A DNA stretch of 64,000 bases from Duganella rivi (GCF_009857435.1 NZ_WWCK01000001.1:124001-188000), one strand, 5' to 3'. Numbered from the stretch's first letter, positions 10,221 through 19,883 are shown. Program-made: numbers and translations. Notes: generated by a model not told the origin, from the letters alone.

Positions 10221-10229
10221 GGTACGGCC

Positions 10230-10835
10230 TTACTTGCGCTTGCTGTGAACGATGTCGACAAACTTCACCGCCTGTTGCTCCATGTCGATGATGAAGCTAT
10301 CGACCAGCGCGCGGAAGTGGCGGTAGAACACCAGGGTCGGCATCGCAATCGCCAGGCCGAAGCCGGTGTTGTACAAGGCCACCGAGATGCCGTGCGCCAG
10401 CGCCGCCGGATTGGAACCAGCCGCATTCTGCGAACCGAAAATCTCGATCATGCCGACCACCGTGCCGAACAAGCCCATCAGCGGGGCCAGGGTGGCGATG
10501 GTGCCGAGCGTCGTCAGGAAGCGCTCCAGCGTGTGCGCCACGCCGCTGCCCGCTTCTTCGATGGATTCCTTCATCACCTCGCGCGGTGCGTCGACATTGC
10601 GCAGCGCAGCCGACAGCACGATGCCGAGCGGCGAGCTTTTTTCCAGCTTGTCGATAATGTCCGGGGTGATGTGGTTGCTGCGGTAGACCTGCACTACCTC
10701 GTCCAACAGCTTCTTAGGGATGATCTTGCTGCGGCGCAGGTACATCAGGCGCTCAACAATCAGGGCCATTGCGACGATGGAAGCAATCAACAACAACCAG
10801 ATAGGCCAACCTGCAGCTTGGAATATGGCGAGCAA
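10230..10835 (-). CDS. exbB: MotA/TolQ/ExbB-family proton channel protein
   Basis: A 201-residue inner-membrane protein with transmembrane segments near 7-27, 110-132 and 148-172 and the family block LGTIATLAPLMGLFGTVVGMI. It forms the ExbBD motor with the next gene. The start is TTG at 10835, supported by TTAGGAG six bases upstream; no ATG is near. Upstream lies the long repeat-filled intergenic region. Confidence 0.92.
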   Translation of the reverse strand: MLAIFQAAGWPIWLLLIASIVAMALIVERLMYLRRSKIIPKKLLDEVVQVYRSNHITPDIIDKLEKSSPLGIVLSAALRNVDAPREVMKESIEEAGSGVAHTLERFLTTLGTIATLAPLMGLFGTVVGMIEIFGSQNAAGSNPAALAHGISVALYNTGFGLAIAMPTLVFYRHFRALVDSFIIDMEQQAVKFVDIVHSKRK

Positions 10836-10917
10836 AACGAACTCCTAAGATATAAACAACCGAATGGCGCAATGTATCGTGTTGGGCCGATGTCGGCAAG
10901 TGTCTAGCGGAGTTCTC

Positions 10918-11800
10918 AACATTTTCTGTGGACAATAATGTGAGCAAGACTAGCCCTTCATGGCTAAACTATTGATCTGTAAGGGAATACTTGCGCAGCT
11001 TAAAATTCGCGCAGCCAGATAGGAACTTATCTCAGTTATGCCCAATTTCTGTGGACAAGATTGTGAGCAAGGAGGCGAAGTTATCCTAAGCTGTTGATTT
11101 CGCTTATAATTTTTCCCGTGCGCAAAAAAAGTGCAGACTTCAAGTAGCCAAACTACGCTGTGCATTTCCACACAATTAATGTGGATAAGATTGTTAGCAA
11201 GCACTTCCAAAACATGAAATATCGTTGATTTATAAGGGTTTTTTTGCCCTGAGTAAAAATTTAGCACGAGGGTGTTTTTAGCCCTTTTTCAGAGGCGAAG
11301 TGGGCTTATCCACCGGGCTCGGGCTGAAAGCGATCAATCGCTTTCAGCTATCGCCCGGCACTGTGCACTTCTGCACATTTTATGTGGATAAGATTGTTAG
11401 CAAGGCGCAAGTTGGCTAGGCAAGTCATTGATCCGTAATATCTTTATTGCCTTGCGCAAAAATAAAGCAGGCGATTTCGGGCGGTCGCTGGGGCATCAGC
11501 TGACGTGCAGGCAGGCCGTCCGTGATATTCACCGCGCGGGGCTCCGCGACACTCTTTGCAGAGTTTTGCACAAATTCTGTGGATAAAAGTGTGAGAAACA
11601 GTGCACAGGAGCACTTAAGTCATTGATTCAGCACAATATAATTTCCGTGCGCAAATTTTGGGCATGGCAAAAACGGCAAGAAGGAATAGGCTATCGCTCA
11701 CAAAAGTTTCACACATCTTTTGTGGATAACTTTGTGCGTAACCGCCCATGGGAAAGGCAAAGTGCTTGATCTGTAAGGGTTTTTCCTCCGTGCACGCAAA
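10918..11800. repeat. Array of six about 80-bp modules with DnaA-box-like nonamers
   Basis: The gap between exbB and xseA (10836-11924) holds no credible gene. Six modules begin at TGTGGAYAA nonamers at 10927, 11050, 11180, 11383, 11578 and 11721; the last four are exact TGTGGATAA (inverse TTATCCACA, the DnaA-box consensus). Each continues with 13 bases resembling GATTGTKAGCAAG, then about 22 unrelated bases, then TTGAT at exactly 45 bp (44 in the second) from the nonamer start, then a T-rich stretch and a TGCGCAAA-like element 25 bp after TTGAT (20 in the first; degenerate in the third and sixth). Module starts are 123-203 bp apart. A seventh nonamer-like site is at 11897. Confidence 0.85.
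11313..11358. other. Long hairpin between array modules 3 and 4
   Basis: GCTGAAAGCGA (11323-11333), loop TCAA, TCGCTTTCAGC (11338-11348) is a perfect 11-bp stem, and outer arms CCGGGC (11313-11318) and GCCCGG (11353-11358) extend it. An inverted TTATCCACC site is at 11306-11314. There is no T-run, so it is not a normal terminator. Confidence 0.6.
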
Positions 11801-11924
11801 TACGGCAGAAATGTTTACCCTTTAAAATCATAGACCTACCTATAATACTTACCGCTCTACTTACTCTATGACCGCTGTGTGACCAAACGCACATAGTGTG
11901 GATAGTTTCAATTTTTGAAATGCT

Positions 11925-13307
11925 ATGAACTTCGACGAACGCCAAGAATCCGCCTCTGCCGCTGCCCCGGTCATCACCGTGAGCGCGCTGAACCAGTCCG
12001 TGGCGCGGCTGCTGGAACGCACCTTTCCGCTGACGTGGATTTCGGGCGAGATCTCCAACTTCACGCGGGCGGCGTCGGGACATTGGTACTTCACGCTGAA
12101 GGACGATGCCGCGCAGGTGCGGGCCGTGATGTTCCGTGGCCGCGCCCAGTACGCCAACTTCGTGCCGCGCGAGGGCGACAAGGTCGAGGTGCGGGCGCTG
12201 GTCACGCTGTACGGGCCGCGCGGCGATTATCAGATCAATGTGGAGGCGATCCGGCGCGCCGGCGTGGGCTCGCTGTTTGAGGCTTTCCAGCGGCTCAAGG
12301 AGAAGCTCGATGCGGCCGGCTTGTTTCACCCGGATCGCAAGCGCGCCTTGCCGATTTTCCCGCGCGCGATTGGCATTGTCACCAGTCCGCAGGCAGCGGC
12401 CTTGCGCGATGTGCTGACGGCCTTGAAGCGGCGCGCGCCGCATGTGCAGGTGATTCTCTACCCTACGCCGGTACAGGGCCAGCTGGCGGCGGAGAAGATT
12501 GCGGCAGCGATTGATACGGCTTCGCTGCGCAATGATTGCGATGTGCTGATCGTGTGCCGTGGTGGCGGCAGCATTGAGGATTTGTGGTCGTTCAATGATG
12601 AGGAAGTGGCGTACGCGGTGGCGAATTGCCGCATGCCGGTGATTTCCGGCGTGGGTCACGAAACGGACTTCACGATTTGCGATTTTGCCGCCGACTTGCG
12701 CGCCGCCACGCCGACGGCGGCGGCGGAATTGGCGGCCACGCCGCGCGCCGACTGGATCGGATCGCTGCGCGCGGACGTGGTGGATTTGCGCCGCGCCATG
12801 CGCCGCGCGTTTAACGATGCGGAGCAAACGCTGGATGGCTACTCGCGCCGCTTGTTGAATCCAAGTGCGCAGATCGGGCAGCAGCGCCACAAGCTGCAAG
12901 CCTTGGCCACCAACATGACGCACGCCAACCGCGCGCCGCTGACGCAAGCGCGTCATCAGTTGGATCGGTTGAGTGGAAGGCTGGGTGCGCGCAAGCCGGA
13001 AGTGGCTGGCGCGCGCTCGGTGCTGGCGAGTTTGCAGCATCGCTCCGCGATCAGCATCAACACGCAGTTAAGCCAGCGCCGTGAAGCACTGGGCGCCCTC
13101 GCCTCGCAGCTGGAATTATTGAATCCGCAGCGTACGCTGGAGCGCGGCTACGCTATAGTCACTGATGAGCAAGGCACTATCGTGCGCACCCCTAATCAAC
13201 TGCACGCTGATACGACGCTGACGTTGATGCTGGCAGAGGGTAGCGCGCAGGTCGGCATCAACGCCGTCCAACCCGGTAAGGCGGGGTCAGACCCCGCAGG
13301 GGTCTGA
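11925..13307 (+). CDS. xseA: Exodeoxyribonuclease VII large subunit, C-terminus made by a repeat
   Basis: A 460-residue nuclease subunit that, with XseB, degrades single-stranded DNA. An N-terminal OB fold (about 20-120, ending near [20 protein letters not shown]) precedes the catalytic core with [20 protein letters not shown] and [18 protein letters not shown]. The last 14 residues, [14 protein letters not shown], and the stop codon come from a palindromic repeat, so the native end has been replaced or extended. The start ATG has only a weak ribosome-binding site. A DnaA-box-like site lies 28 bp upstream. Confidence 0.95.
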   Translation: MNFDERQESASAAAPVITVSALNQSVARLLERTFPLTWISGEISNFTRAASGHWYFTLKDDAAQVRAVMFRGRAQYANFVPREGDKVEVRALVTLYGPRGDYQINVEAIRRAGVGSLFEAFQRLKEKLDAAGLFHPDRKRALPIFPRAIGIVTSPQAAALRDVLTALKRRAPHVQVILYPTPVQGQLAAEKIAAAIDTASLRNDCDVLIVCRGGGSIEDLWSFNDEEVAYAVANCRMPVISGVGHETDFTICDFAADLRAATPTAAAELAATPRADWIGSLRADVVDLRRAMRRAFNDAEQTLDGYSRRLLNPSAQIGQQRHKLQALATNMTHANRAPLTQARHQLDRLSGRLGARKPEVAGARSVLASLQHRSAISINTQLSQRREALGALASQLELLNPQRTLERGYAIVTDEQGTIVRTPNQLHADTTLTLMLAEGSAQVGINAVQPGKAGSDPAGV

Positions 13308-13327
13308 CCCCTAAGACGCGGCGGCCG
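13266..13327 (+). repeat. Palindromic repeat forming the xseA 3' end
   Basis: GTCCAACCCGGTAAGGC is followed by GGGGTCAGACCCC (13283-13295), GCA, GGGGTCTGACCCC (13299-13311) and a TAAGACGCGGCGGCCG tail. It matches the lpxK copy over about 60 bp with a few differences. The xseA stop TGA (13305-13307) lies inside the second arm. The stem could also act as a transcription end between the convergent xseA and glk. Confidence 0.88.
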
Positions 13328-13347
13328 CAGGTCGAGATGGCTGTGGG

Positions 13348-14340
13348 TTAACTCGCAGACAGCATGGCGGACATGCCAATCAGAACGGGGTTCTGCTCAG
13401 TGATAACGTAGGTGGGGATGTGCGCCAGGTAATCAGAGAAGCGCCCCTTCTGCTCAAAGCGCGCGCGAAAACCTGAGCGCTCAAAGAACTCGCTCATCTT
13501 CAGCACGGTACGGCCGCCGATGTAGATACCGCCTTTCGCGCCCAGGGTCAGCGCGACATTACCCGCCACAGTCCCCAGCATTTCACAGAACGCCAGCAAG
13601 GTTTCCTCGCACACCGGATCCAGCCGATGCACGCCACGATCCATAATTTCAGCCGTAGTCAGATTCTGCGGCTCCACCCGCGCCCGCTCGCACAGCGCGC
13701 GGTACACCAGCGCAAGGCCGATGCCCGACACCAGCCGCTCGCTCGACACGTGCTCGTGATAGCGCCGCGCATAACGCAAGATATCAATCTCGCGCTCGTT
13801 CATCGGCGCGAAAGTAGCGTGGCCGCCTTCGCTGTCGATGGCAATCCAGCGCTCGCCGGCCGGCACCAGCGCCGACACGCCCAGCCCCGCATCCGCGCCC
13901 ACCAGCCCGATCGGCGAGCCGCTGCGGACAACACCGCCGCCAATCTGATGCTTGTGCTCCGGCGCCAGATACGGCAAGGCACTGGCCAGCGCCGTGAAGT
14001 CATTCACCACCACCAGCGATTTCAAGCTGAACTGGGAACACACGGCCTCGATCGAGAACGACCAGTGGTGATTGGTCATGGTCACCCAATCGCCGTCGAT
14101 CGGGTTGGCAATCGCGATGCCCGCGAAGCGCGCCTGATAGCCGCCCGCCGCCACCGTCGCCGCCTGCGACAAGTAGGCCACCATCGCCGCCCCGAGGGTC
14201 GGGTAGGCCTGGCACTCGGTCACCCACACCGCCTCGATCTGGTTGGGCGCCGTCTCCAGTCCGAAGCTGGCGCTGGTGCCGCCGATGTCGGCCAGAATGC
14301 GCGGGCCGTGCGCGAGGTGCGAAAAAGCGTCGCGTTTCAT
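13348..14340 (-). CDS. glk: Glucokinase
   Basis: A 330-residue bacterial-type glucokinase (ATP + glucose to glucose 6-phosphate). The phosphate-binding ADIGGTSASFGLE is at residues 17-29, catalytic Asp in VVNDFTALASALPYL, GADAGLGVSALVP follows, and GGIYIGGRTVLKM is in the C-terminal lobe. GGAAAGAG lies before the ATG. Divergent from a LacI-family regulator, with a palindromic LacI-type operator 65 bp upstream of its start, so it is probably repressed by that protein. Confidence 0.94.
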   Translation of the reverse strand: MKRDAFSHLAHGPRILADIGGTSASFGLETAPNQIEAVWVTECQAYPTLGAAMVAYLSQAATVAAGGYQARFAGIAIANPIDGDWVTMTNHHWSFSIEAVCSQFSLKSLVVVNDFTALASALPYLAPEHKHQIGGGVVRSGSPIGLVGADAGLGVSALVPAGERWIAIDSEGGHATFAPMNEREIDILRYARRYHEHVSSERLVSGIGLALVYRALCERARVEPQNLTTAEIMDRGVHRLDPVCEETLLAFCEMLGTVAGNVALTLGAKGGIYIGGRTVLKMSEFFERSGFRARFEQKGRFSDYLAHIPTYVITEQNPVLIGMSAMLSAS

Positions 14341-14404
14341 GTCTCTTTCCGTTCTGTTTCTTGTCGTTCTGGCTAGCGCTTGAATTATATGGCATACAAT
14401 GCCA

Positions 14405-14418
14405 TGAAAACGTTTTCA
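14405..14418. promoter_or_regulatory. LacI-family operator, perfect palindrome
   Basis: TGAAAACGTTTTCA, the typical LacI/GalR-type core with central CG, lies in the glk/regulator intergenic region. It is positioned to affect the leftward glk promoter. Confidence 0.75.
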
Positions 14419-14513
14419 AGCATGTGGCCATTAAATAACGCCAACAGCAGAAAGTCAATGCGTTGTCACTCCCCACATTGGCAGAAAGCCCTTGGGTTAT
14501 GGTAATCTCTGGC

Positions 14514-14525
14514 GAAAAGGTTTTC
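14514..14525. promoter_or_regulatory. Second, weaker LacI-type operator
   Basis: GAAAAGGTTTTC differs from the perfect site only at the centre and lies 25 bp before the regulator start, suggesting autoregulation. Confidence 0.5.
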
Positions 14526-14550
14526 ATAACTACACCACAAAGGAAATACT

Positions 14551-15570
14551 TTGGCAGACACCTCGCACTCCTCCGGCCCATCGACCCTGATGGATGTTGC
14601 ACGCCAAGCGGGAGTGTCGCCGAGTACGGTTTCACGCATTCTCAACGGCACCGCCAAGGTCTCGGACGACAAGCGCCAAGCCGTGCTGGCCGCCATCGAG
14701 CAGATGAATTTCGCGCCCAACCAGATGGCGCAAGGCCTGAAAAAAGGCCGCTCGATGACCATCGGCATCGTGGTGCAGGATATTTCCTCGCCCTTCTTCG
14801 ATGAAACGCTGCGCGGCGTCGACGACGGCCTGAAAGGCACCGGCTTTGCCTCGGTGATCGTCAGCGGCCACTGGAATGCCGAGGAAGAAGCCGACCGCAT
14901 CCGCCTGCTGCTGGCGCGCAAGGTCGATGGCATCATCCTGCTGTCGGGCCGCATGGCCGACGAGACGGTGCTGAATTTCGCGTCCCAGCGCCCCATCGTC
15001 TCCACCGGCCGCGCCTTGCAAACCCGCACCGCGCTCGGCTTCAAGATGGACAATGAATACGGCGCCTATCTGGCTGTGCACCACCTGATCGAGCTGGGCC
15101 ATCGCCACATCGCCTTTATTTCCGGGCCATCCAACAACGCCGACGCCAATGAGCGCCTGGCAGGTTACAAGCGCGCCTTGCACGAGGCCGGCCTGCCGCT
15201 GGACGAGAACCTGGTGGTCGAGGGTAATTACCATGAGGCCAGCGGCATGCTGGCCATGAACCGCTTGTTCGACACGCACCAGCATTTCACCGCCGTGTTT
15301 GCGGCCAATGACCTGAGCGCCTACGGTGCGCGGCTGGCCCTGTACCGCAAGGGCATCCGGGTGCCGGACGATATCTCGCTGGTCGGCTTCGACGATTTGC
15401 CGGGCTCGTCGTACACGACGCCGCCGCTGACTACCATCCGCCAGCCGCTGTACGATATTGGCCGCATCGCCACCCAGGCGCTGCTGCGCATCATCAACGG
15501 CGAAGCCGCGTGCGGCGAGGTGCCGCCGCTGGAGCTGATCGTGCGGGAAACCACCCGCCGCGTACGGTAA
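14551..15570 (+). CDS. LacI-family transcriptional regulator
   Basis: A 339-residue regulator. The helix-turn-helix and hinge cover residues 13-60 (LMDVARQAGVSPSTVSRILN, then YAPN-like FAPNQMAQGLKKG), followed by a periplasmic-binding-protein-like sensor domain. The start is TTG at 14551 with AAAGGAAA eight bases before; ATG 14590 would cut into the recognition helix region and is less likely. Divergence from glk and two LacI-type half-palindromes between them suggest control of sugar uptake or phosphorylation; the ligand is unknown. Confidence 0.9.
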   Translation: MADTSHSSGPSTLMDVARQAGVSPSTVSRILNGTAKVSDDKRQAVLAAIEQMNFAPNQMAQGLKKGRSMTIGIVVQDISSPFFDETLRGVDDGLKGTGFASVIVSGHWNAEEEADRIRLLLARKVDGIILLSGRMADETVLNFASQRPIVSTGRALQTRTALGFKMDNEYGAYLAVHHLIELGHRHIAFISGPSNNADANERLAGYKRALHEAGLPLDENLVVEGNYHEASGMLAMNRLFDTHQHFTAVFAANDLSAYGARLALYRKGIRVPDDISLVGFDDLPGSSYTTPPLTTIRQPLYDIGRIATQALLRIINGEAACGEVPPLELIVRETTRRVR

Positions 15571-15613
15571 CGGCAGCTAATCCACACAAAACGCCGGACT
15601 TTTCTGCGATCGT

Positions 15614-15640
15614 CGCCCATCCGCTTTACAATGGTGGGCG
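15614..15640 (+). terminator. Possible weak terminator after the LacI regulator
   Basis: CGCCCA and TGGGCG pair across a 15-base loop and are followed by TTTCGACATTTTT. The loop is long, so this is tentative; it also overlaps the region where the sodB promoter should lie. Confidence 0.35.
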
Positions 15641-15676
15641 TTTCGACATTTTTAACACCCACACAAAGGAAGAACA

Positions 15677-16255
15677 ATGGAACATACCCTGCCACCTCTG
15701 CCATATGCAATCGACGCCCTGGCGCCTGCTATCTCGCAAGAAACGCTGGAATACCACTACGGTAAGCACCACCAAACGTATGTCACCAACCTGAACAACC
15801 TGATCAAGGGCACCGAGTTCGAGAACCTGTCGCTGGAAGAAATCATCAAGAAATCGTCGGGCGGCATCTTCAACAACTCGGCCCAGATCTGGAACCACAC
15901 CTTCTTCTGGAACAGCCTGACCCCGAACGGCAAAGGCGCACCTGAAGGCGCGCTGGCGGACGCCATCAACGCCAAGTGGGGCTCGTTCGACAAGTTCAAG
16001 GAAGAGTTCACCAAGTCGGCCGTTGGCAACTTCGGTTCGAGCTGGACTTGGCTGGTGAAAAAGGCTGACGGTTCGCTGGACATCGTCAACACCTCGAACG
16101 CCGCTACTCCACTGACCACCGATGCCAAGCCGCTGATCACCATCGACCTGTGGGAACACGCTTACTACATCGACTACCGCAACGCCCGTCCTAAGTTCAT
16201 CGAGACCTTCTTCAAGCTCGCCAACTGGGACTTCGCTGCCGCCAACTTCGCCTGA
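15677..16255 (+). CDS. sodB: Iron superoxide dismutase
   Basis: A 192-residue cytosolic enzyme that converts superoxide to peroxide and oxygen. Metal ligands His27, His74, Asp157 and His161 are all present ([24 protein letters not shown]). Gln70 in SAQIWNH is in the position occupied by Gln in iron enzymes, whereas manganese enzymes carry Gln in the C-terminal half, so iron is the likely metal. AAAGGAAG precedes the ATG. A strong terminator follows, so it is monocistronic. Confidence 0.96.
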   Translation: MEHTLPPLPYAIDALAPAISQETLEYHYGKHHQTYVTNLNNLIKGTEFENLSLEEIIKKSSGGIFNNSAQIWNHTFFWNSLTPNGKGAPEGALADAINAKWGSFDKFKEEFTKSAVGNFGSSWTWLVKKADGSLDIVNTSNAATPLTTDAKPLITIDLWEHAYYIDYRNARPKFIETFFKLANWDFAAANFA

Positions 16256-16277
16256 GCGAACCCGGCAGCATGAAAGG

Positions 16278-16298
16278 CCCGCTTCGGCGGGTTTTTTT
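16278..16298 (+). terminator. Rho-independent terminator after sodB
   Basis: CCCGC, loop TTCG, GCGGG, then seven T, 22 bp after the sodB stop. Confidence 0.92.
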
Positions 16299-16365
16299 AC
16301 GCCCGTTTGCGCTGCGACAAACAGCGATCAAAGTGCGAGGATATCTTTGCAGGACGGAGGATGTC

Positions 16366-16443
16366 ATGAAAAAGCTGCCCAACCACGGCACTGAAATTAC
16401 CCCAAACTTTGGCAAACCACCCAAGGAGACGGAAGATTTCTAA
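16366..16443 (+). CDS. Possible 25-residue small protein
   Basis: ATG at 16366 is preceded by GGACGGAGG six bases upstream, one of the best ribosome-binding sites in the window. The peptide starts MKKLPNHGTEI, ends ETEDF and is hydrophilic with no membrane segment. It lies between the sodB terminator and an orphan reading frame in another phase. I recognise no family; the case rests on the ribosome-binding site and start only. Confidence 0.4.
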   Translation: MKKLPNHGTEITPNFGKPPKETEDF

Positions 16444-16493
16444 CCTCAGTTCAAGATCTTGGCACCGGTCCGGCGACGCGACTGCTACACCAG

Positions 16494-16736
16494 TTGATGG
16501 TGATGAGCGACTGCGTCCCCTGGGCCGAAATGATCCGCGACTATGACTGGCACGAGGTCGTCCTCGCCCCGCCAGACTGCTGCCCCGGCGCCCATCAGCT
16601 CTACAGTTTCGTTCTTTACGTCGCGTCGAATGAAGTCTACGAAATCTTTGCGCACAAACGCACCGCCCGAAGTCGTGTGTGTACCGGCACGTGTGCTCAA
16701 ACTAGGGAACTAGCTGCAGCGTCTTCACGGTTTTGA
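16494..16736 (+). CDS. Orphan reading frame or gene remnant
   Basis: An 80-residue frame containing PWAEMIRDYDWHEVVLAPPD and a Cys pair, with third-position GC like real genes. It has no ribosome-binding site, its phase extends upstream without a start, and its 3' end overlaps the convergent exported-protein gene by 35 bp. It may be the remnant of a longer gene. A 71-residue frame on the opposite strand covers the same DNA and is equally unsupported. Confidence 0.2.
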   Translation: MMVMSDCVPWAEMIRDYDWHEVVLAPPDCCPGAHQLYSFVLYVASNEVYEIFAHKRTARSRVCTGTCAQTRELAAASSRF

Positions 16737-17448
16737 ATTCGCTCTTTTCGCCGGCGCCGGCGTTGTTGCCGCGGCTTTCCAGGCGGGTGGTGATCAGGCG
16801 TTTGCCGGCTACGCTGTAGACGCTTTGTTCTTCGGTCTTGCCGCTGAAGCTCACGACCAGGAATGCGCGGCCTGAGAAATTCTGTACCAGCCGGCTGCCC
16901 AGCGGCGTGCCGTCGGCGCCGATCCAGACGAAGATGTTGCCCTCAAAGTCTTTGACATATTTGCGCTGACGGTCGCTGATCACGTCCATGCCTTGCGCGT
17001 AGGTCAGCATGCGCGCCGGCTTGCCCTGGAAGCTGTCCACCTTCTCCGATTTGAATACCGCCTTCTCCAAGTGCTGCGCCAGCACCGCCGCTGCCGCCAC
17101 CATCGGCCGCAACTCGTTCGGACTGAAATCGCGCGACGCCGTCAACGTCGGCGTTTTCGCATTCGGATTGCGTGCCTGCGCCACCGCCTCCGCATCGAGC
17201 CGCGCCAGCATCTCGCGGCTATAACTAAGCTGCATGCCACGCGCGCCATCCTCGATGCCGACGCTGGCCTGGCCGTTGACCTCCTCGGCCTCCTTGCCCT
17301 CGCCCTCTTTTCGCCATACGCTAGCATCCAGCGTCGCCTTCAACGGCGCCTGCTCCTGCAAGCGTTCCAGCGCCGCTTTCAAATCTGCCGCGCCGTCCGC
17401 GTGGGCCGCATTGGCAGCGATCGCCATCAACAAAATCGACCAGCGCAT
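16702..17448 (-). CDS. Exported protein of unknown function
   Basis: A 248-residue protein with a signal peptide (MRWSILLMAIAANAAHA) and a mature part with an early amphipathic helix (LKAALERLQEQAPLKATLDA), then mixed alpha/beta sequence including VWIGADGTPLGSRLVQNFSG. No catalytic motif or lipobox is visible. It is divergent from gpr. I do not recognise the family; the pattern suggests a periplasmic protein with a beta-rich C-terminal half. Confidence 0.75.
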   Translation of the reverse strand: MRWSILLMAIAANAAHADGAADLKAALERLQEQAPLKATLDASVWRKEGEGKEAEEVNGQASVGIEDGARGMQLSYSREMLARLDAEAVAQARNPNAKTPTLTASRDFSPNELRPMVAAAAVLAQHLEKAVFKSEKVDSFQGKPARMLTYAQGMDVISDRQRKYVKDFEGNIFVWIGADGTPLGSRLVQNFSGRAFLVVSFSGKTEEQSVYSVAGKRLITTRLESRGNNAGAGEKSEFKTVKTLQLVP

Positions 17449-17519
17449 GCACTCTCCTGTGGATTTTTGATAGCACGATTATAATCATCGAGCCCTATCC
17501 CACCATGGAGACATTTACA

Positions 17520-18559
<1,040 letters not shown>

Positions 18560-18560
<1 letters not shown>

Positions 18561-19462
18561 TGGATCGCTTCAACGCCATGCGCATTTTCACCCGCATCGT
18601 CGAGCTGGAAAGTTTCAGCAAGGCGGCGGAGGATTTGCAGATACCGCCCGCCACGGCCACCTACACCATCAAGCAGCTGGAGGCACGACTGGGTGTGCGT
18701 CTGCTCCAGCGCACCACGCGCCACGTCAGCACCACGCTGGATGGCCAGGCCTACTACCAGCGCTGCGTGCGGATCCTGGCGGATGTGGAGGAGACCGAGG
18801 CCGGTTTCGGTAACAGCGGCGTGGCGCCGCGCGGCAAGCTGCGGGTCGATTTGCAGGGCACACTCTCCCGGCATTACGTGCTGCCGCGCCTCAAGGAGTT
18901 CTTTGCCCGCTACCCGGACATCGAACTGGAAATCGGCATGGGCGACCGCTTGGTCGACCTGGTGCGCGACGGCATTGATTGCGTGCTGCGCGTGGGCGAG
19001 CTGCGCGACTCCAGCATGGTCGGCCGCCGCGTCGCCAGCTTGCAGCAGGTGACTTGCGCCAGCGCCGCCTATTTCAAGCAGCACGGCGTCCCGCTCACGC
19101 TGGACGATCTGCACACGCAGGGCCACCGCGCGGTCAACTTCTTCTCCTCCGCTACCGGCAAGATGTTCCCGTTTGATTTCATCGTCGATGGTGAAGAACG
19201 CAGCATCCACCTGCCGGGCAGCGTCTCTGTCGGCAGCGCCGAAGCTTACGCGGCCTGCTGCGCCAATGACCTTGGACTGGTACAGATGCCGCGCTACCAC
19301 GTCGAACAGGAGCTCCGCAGCGGCGCCTTCGTCGAAGTGCTGGCGCAGTGGCGGCCGCGCCCTATGCCGGTCTCGGTGCTCTACCCGCATCAGCGCCAGT
19401 TATCGCCACGCGTACGGGTATTCGTCGACTGGCTGTCCGACGTAATGACCGCTGCTTCCTGA
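18560..19462 (+). CDS. LysR-family transcriptional regulator
   Basis: A 300-residue regulator with an N-terminal winged helix (FSKAAEDLQIPPATATYTIK at 19-38) and a substrate-binding domain. It belongs to the large DmlR/PssR-like branch (MDRFNAMRIFTRIVELESFS opening). ATG 18560 shares one base with the gpr stop, so it is cotranslated with gpr; being downstream rather than divergent is less usual for LysR genes. Effector unknown. Confidence 0.9.
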
Positions 19463-19505
19463 ATCTCGTTTAAAAAAACCTATCGTGCCCATTGGAATTT
19501 TTTAC

Positions 19506-19534
19506 TTTACAAATGTAATATTCATCTCTATAGT
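19506..19534 (+). promoter_or_regulatory. Sigma-70-type promoter of the efflux cluster
   Basis: TTTACA (19506-19511) and TATAGT (19529-19534) are separated by 17 bases, 25 bp upstream of the first gene of the cluster. Confidence 0.6.
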
Positions 19535-19559
19535 TGAATCATCAACCAAGGAGATCACC

Positions 19560-19874
19560 ATGAGCACAACCACCAAGCATCTGCTGACCGCTGCCGCAAC
19601 CGTGGCTTTTGCGATCGCCGCCACAGCTACCACCGTGACCAACGCTTTCGCCCAGACCGCGACGACGACCGCTCCGGCCGCCACTGCTACCGCAACCAGC
19701 GCCGCTAAAACCGCTGTCGCCAACAGCGCACTGGCCTCGGTCAAAGTGCAGCCAGCCGGCAAAACCCGCGCCGAAGTGCAAGCCGAATACTTTGAAGCAC
19801 GCAAAAACGGCACCCTGCTGGAAACCGAAGCCGACTTCGACGTCGCTCAAACCCGCAAGCACATCGTCAAGTAA
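19560..19874 (+). CDS. Small exported DUF4148-like protein
   Basis: A 104-residue protein: signal peptide ending near AFA-QT (residues 1-32), an Ala/Thr-rich low-complexity stretch, then GKTRAEVQAEYFEARKNGTLL, the signature of DUF4148-type proteins common in Burkholderiales. AAGGAG precedes the ATG. It is only 9 bp from the outer-membrane factor gene, so probably cotranscribed. Function unknown. Confidence 0.8.
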   Translation: MSTTTKHLLTAAATVAFAIAATATTVTNAFAQTATTTAPAATATATSAAKTAVANSALASVKVQPAGKTRAEVQAEYFEARKNGTLLETEADFDVAQTRKHIVK

Positions 19875-19883
19875 ACAGCACCC

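Noticed and set aside
10950-11267. 105-residue leftward frame inside the repeat array
   Set aside because: It crosses two modules, has no start signal and its residues reflect the repeat DNA; the array is better read as non-coding.
10918-11905. Main chromosomal replication origin
   Set aside because: DnaA boxes are dense, but there is no dnaA, dnaN, gyrB or rpmH here and strongly expressed genes on both sides read in the same direction, so a bidirectional origin at this point is unlikely. An accessory DnaA function is kept as a hypothesis.
11709-13040. 443-residue frame antisense to xseA
   Set aside because: Arg/His/Gln-rich shadow of xseA; the sense protein carries clear exonuclease VII motifs.
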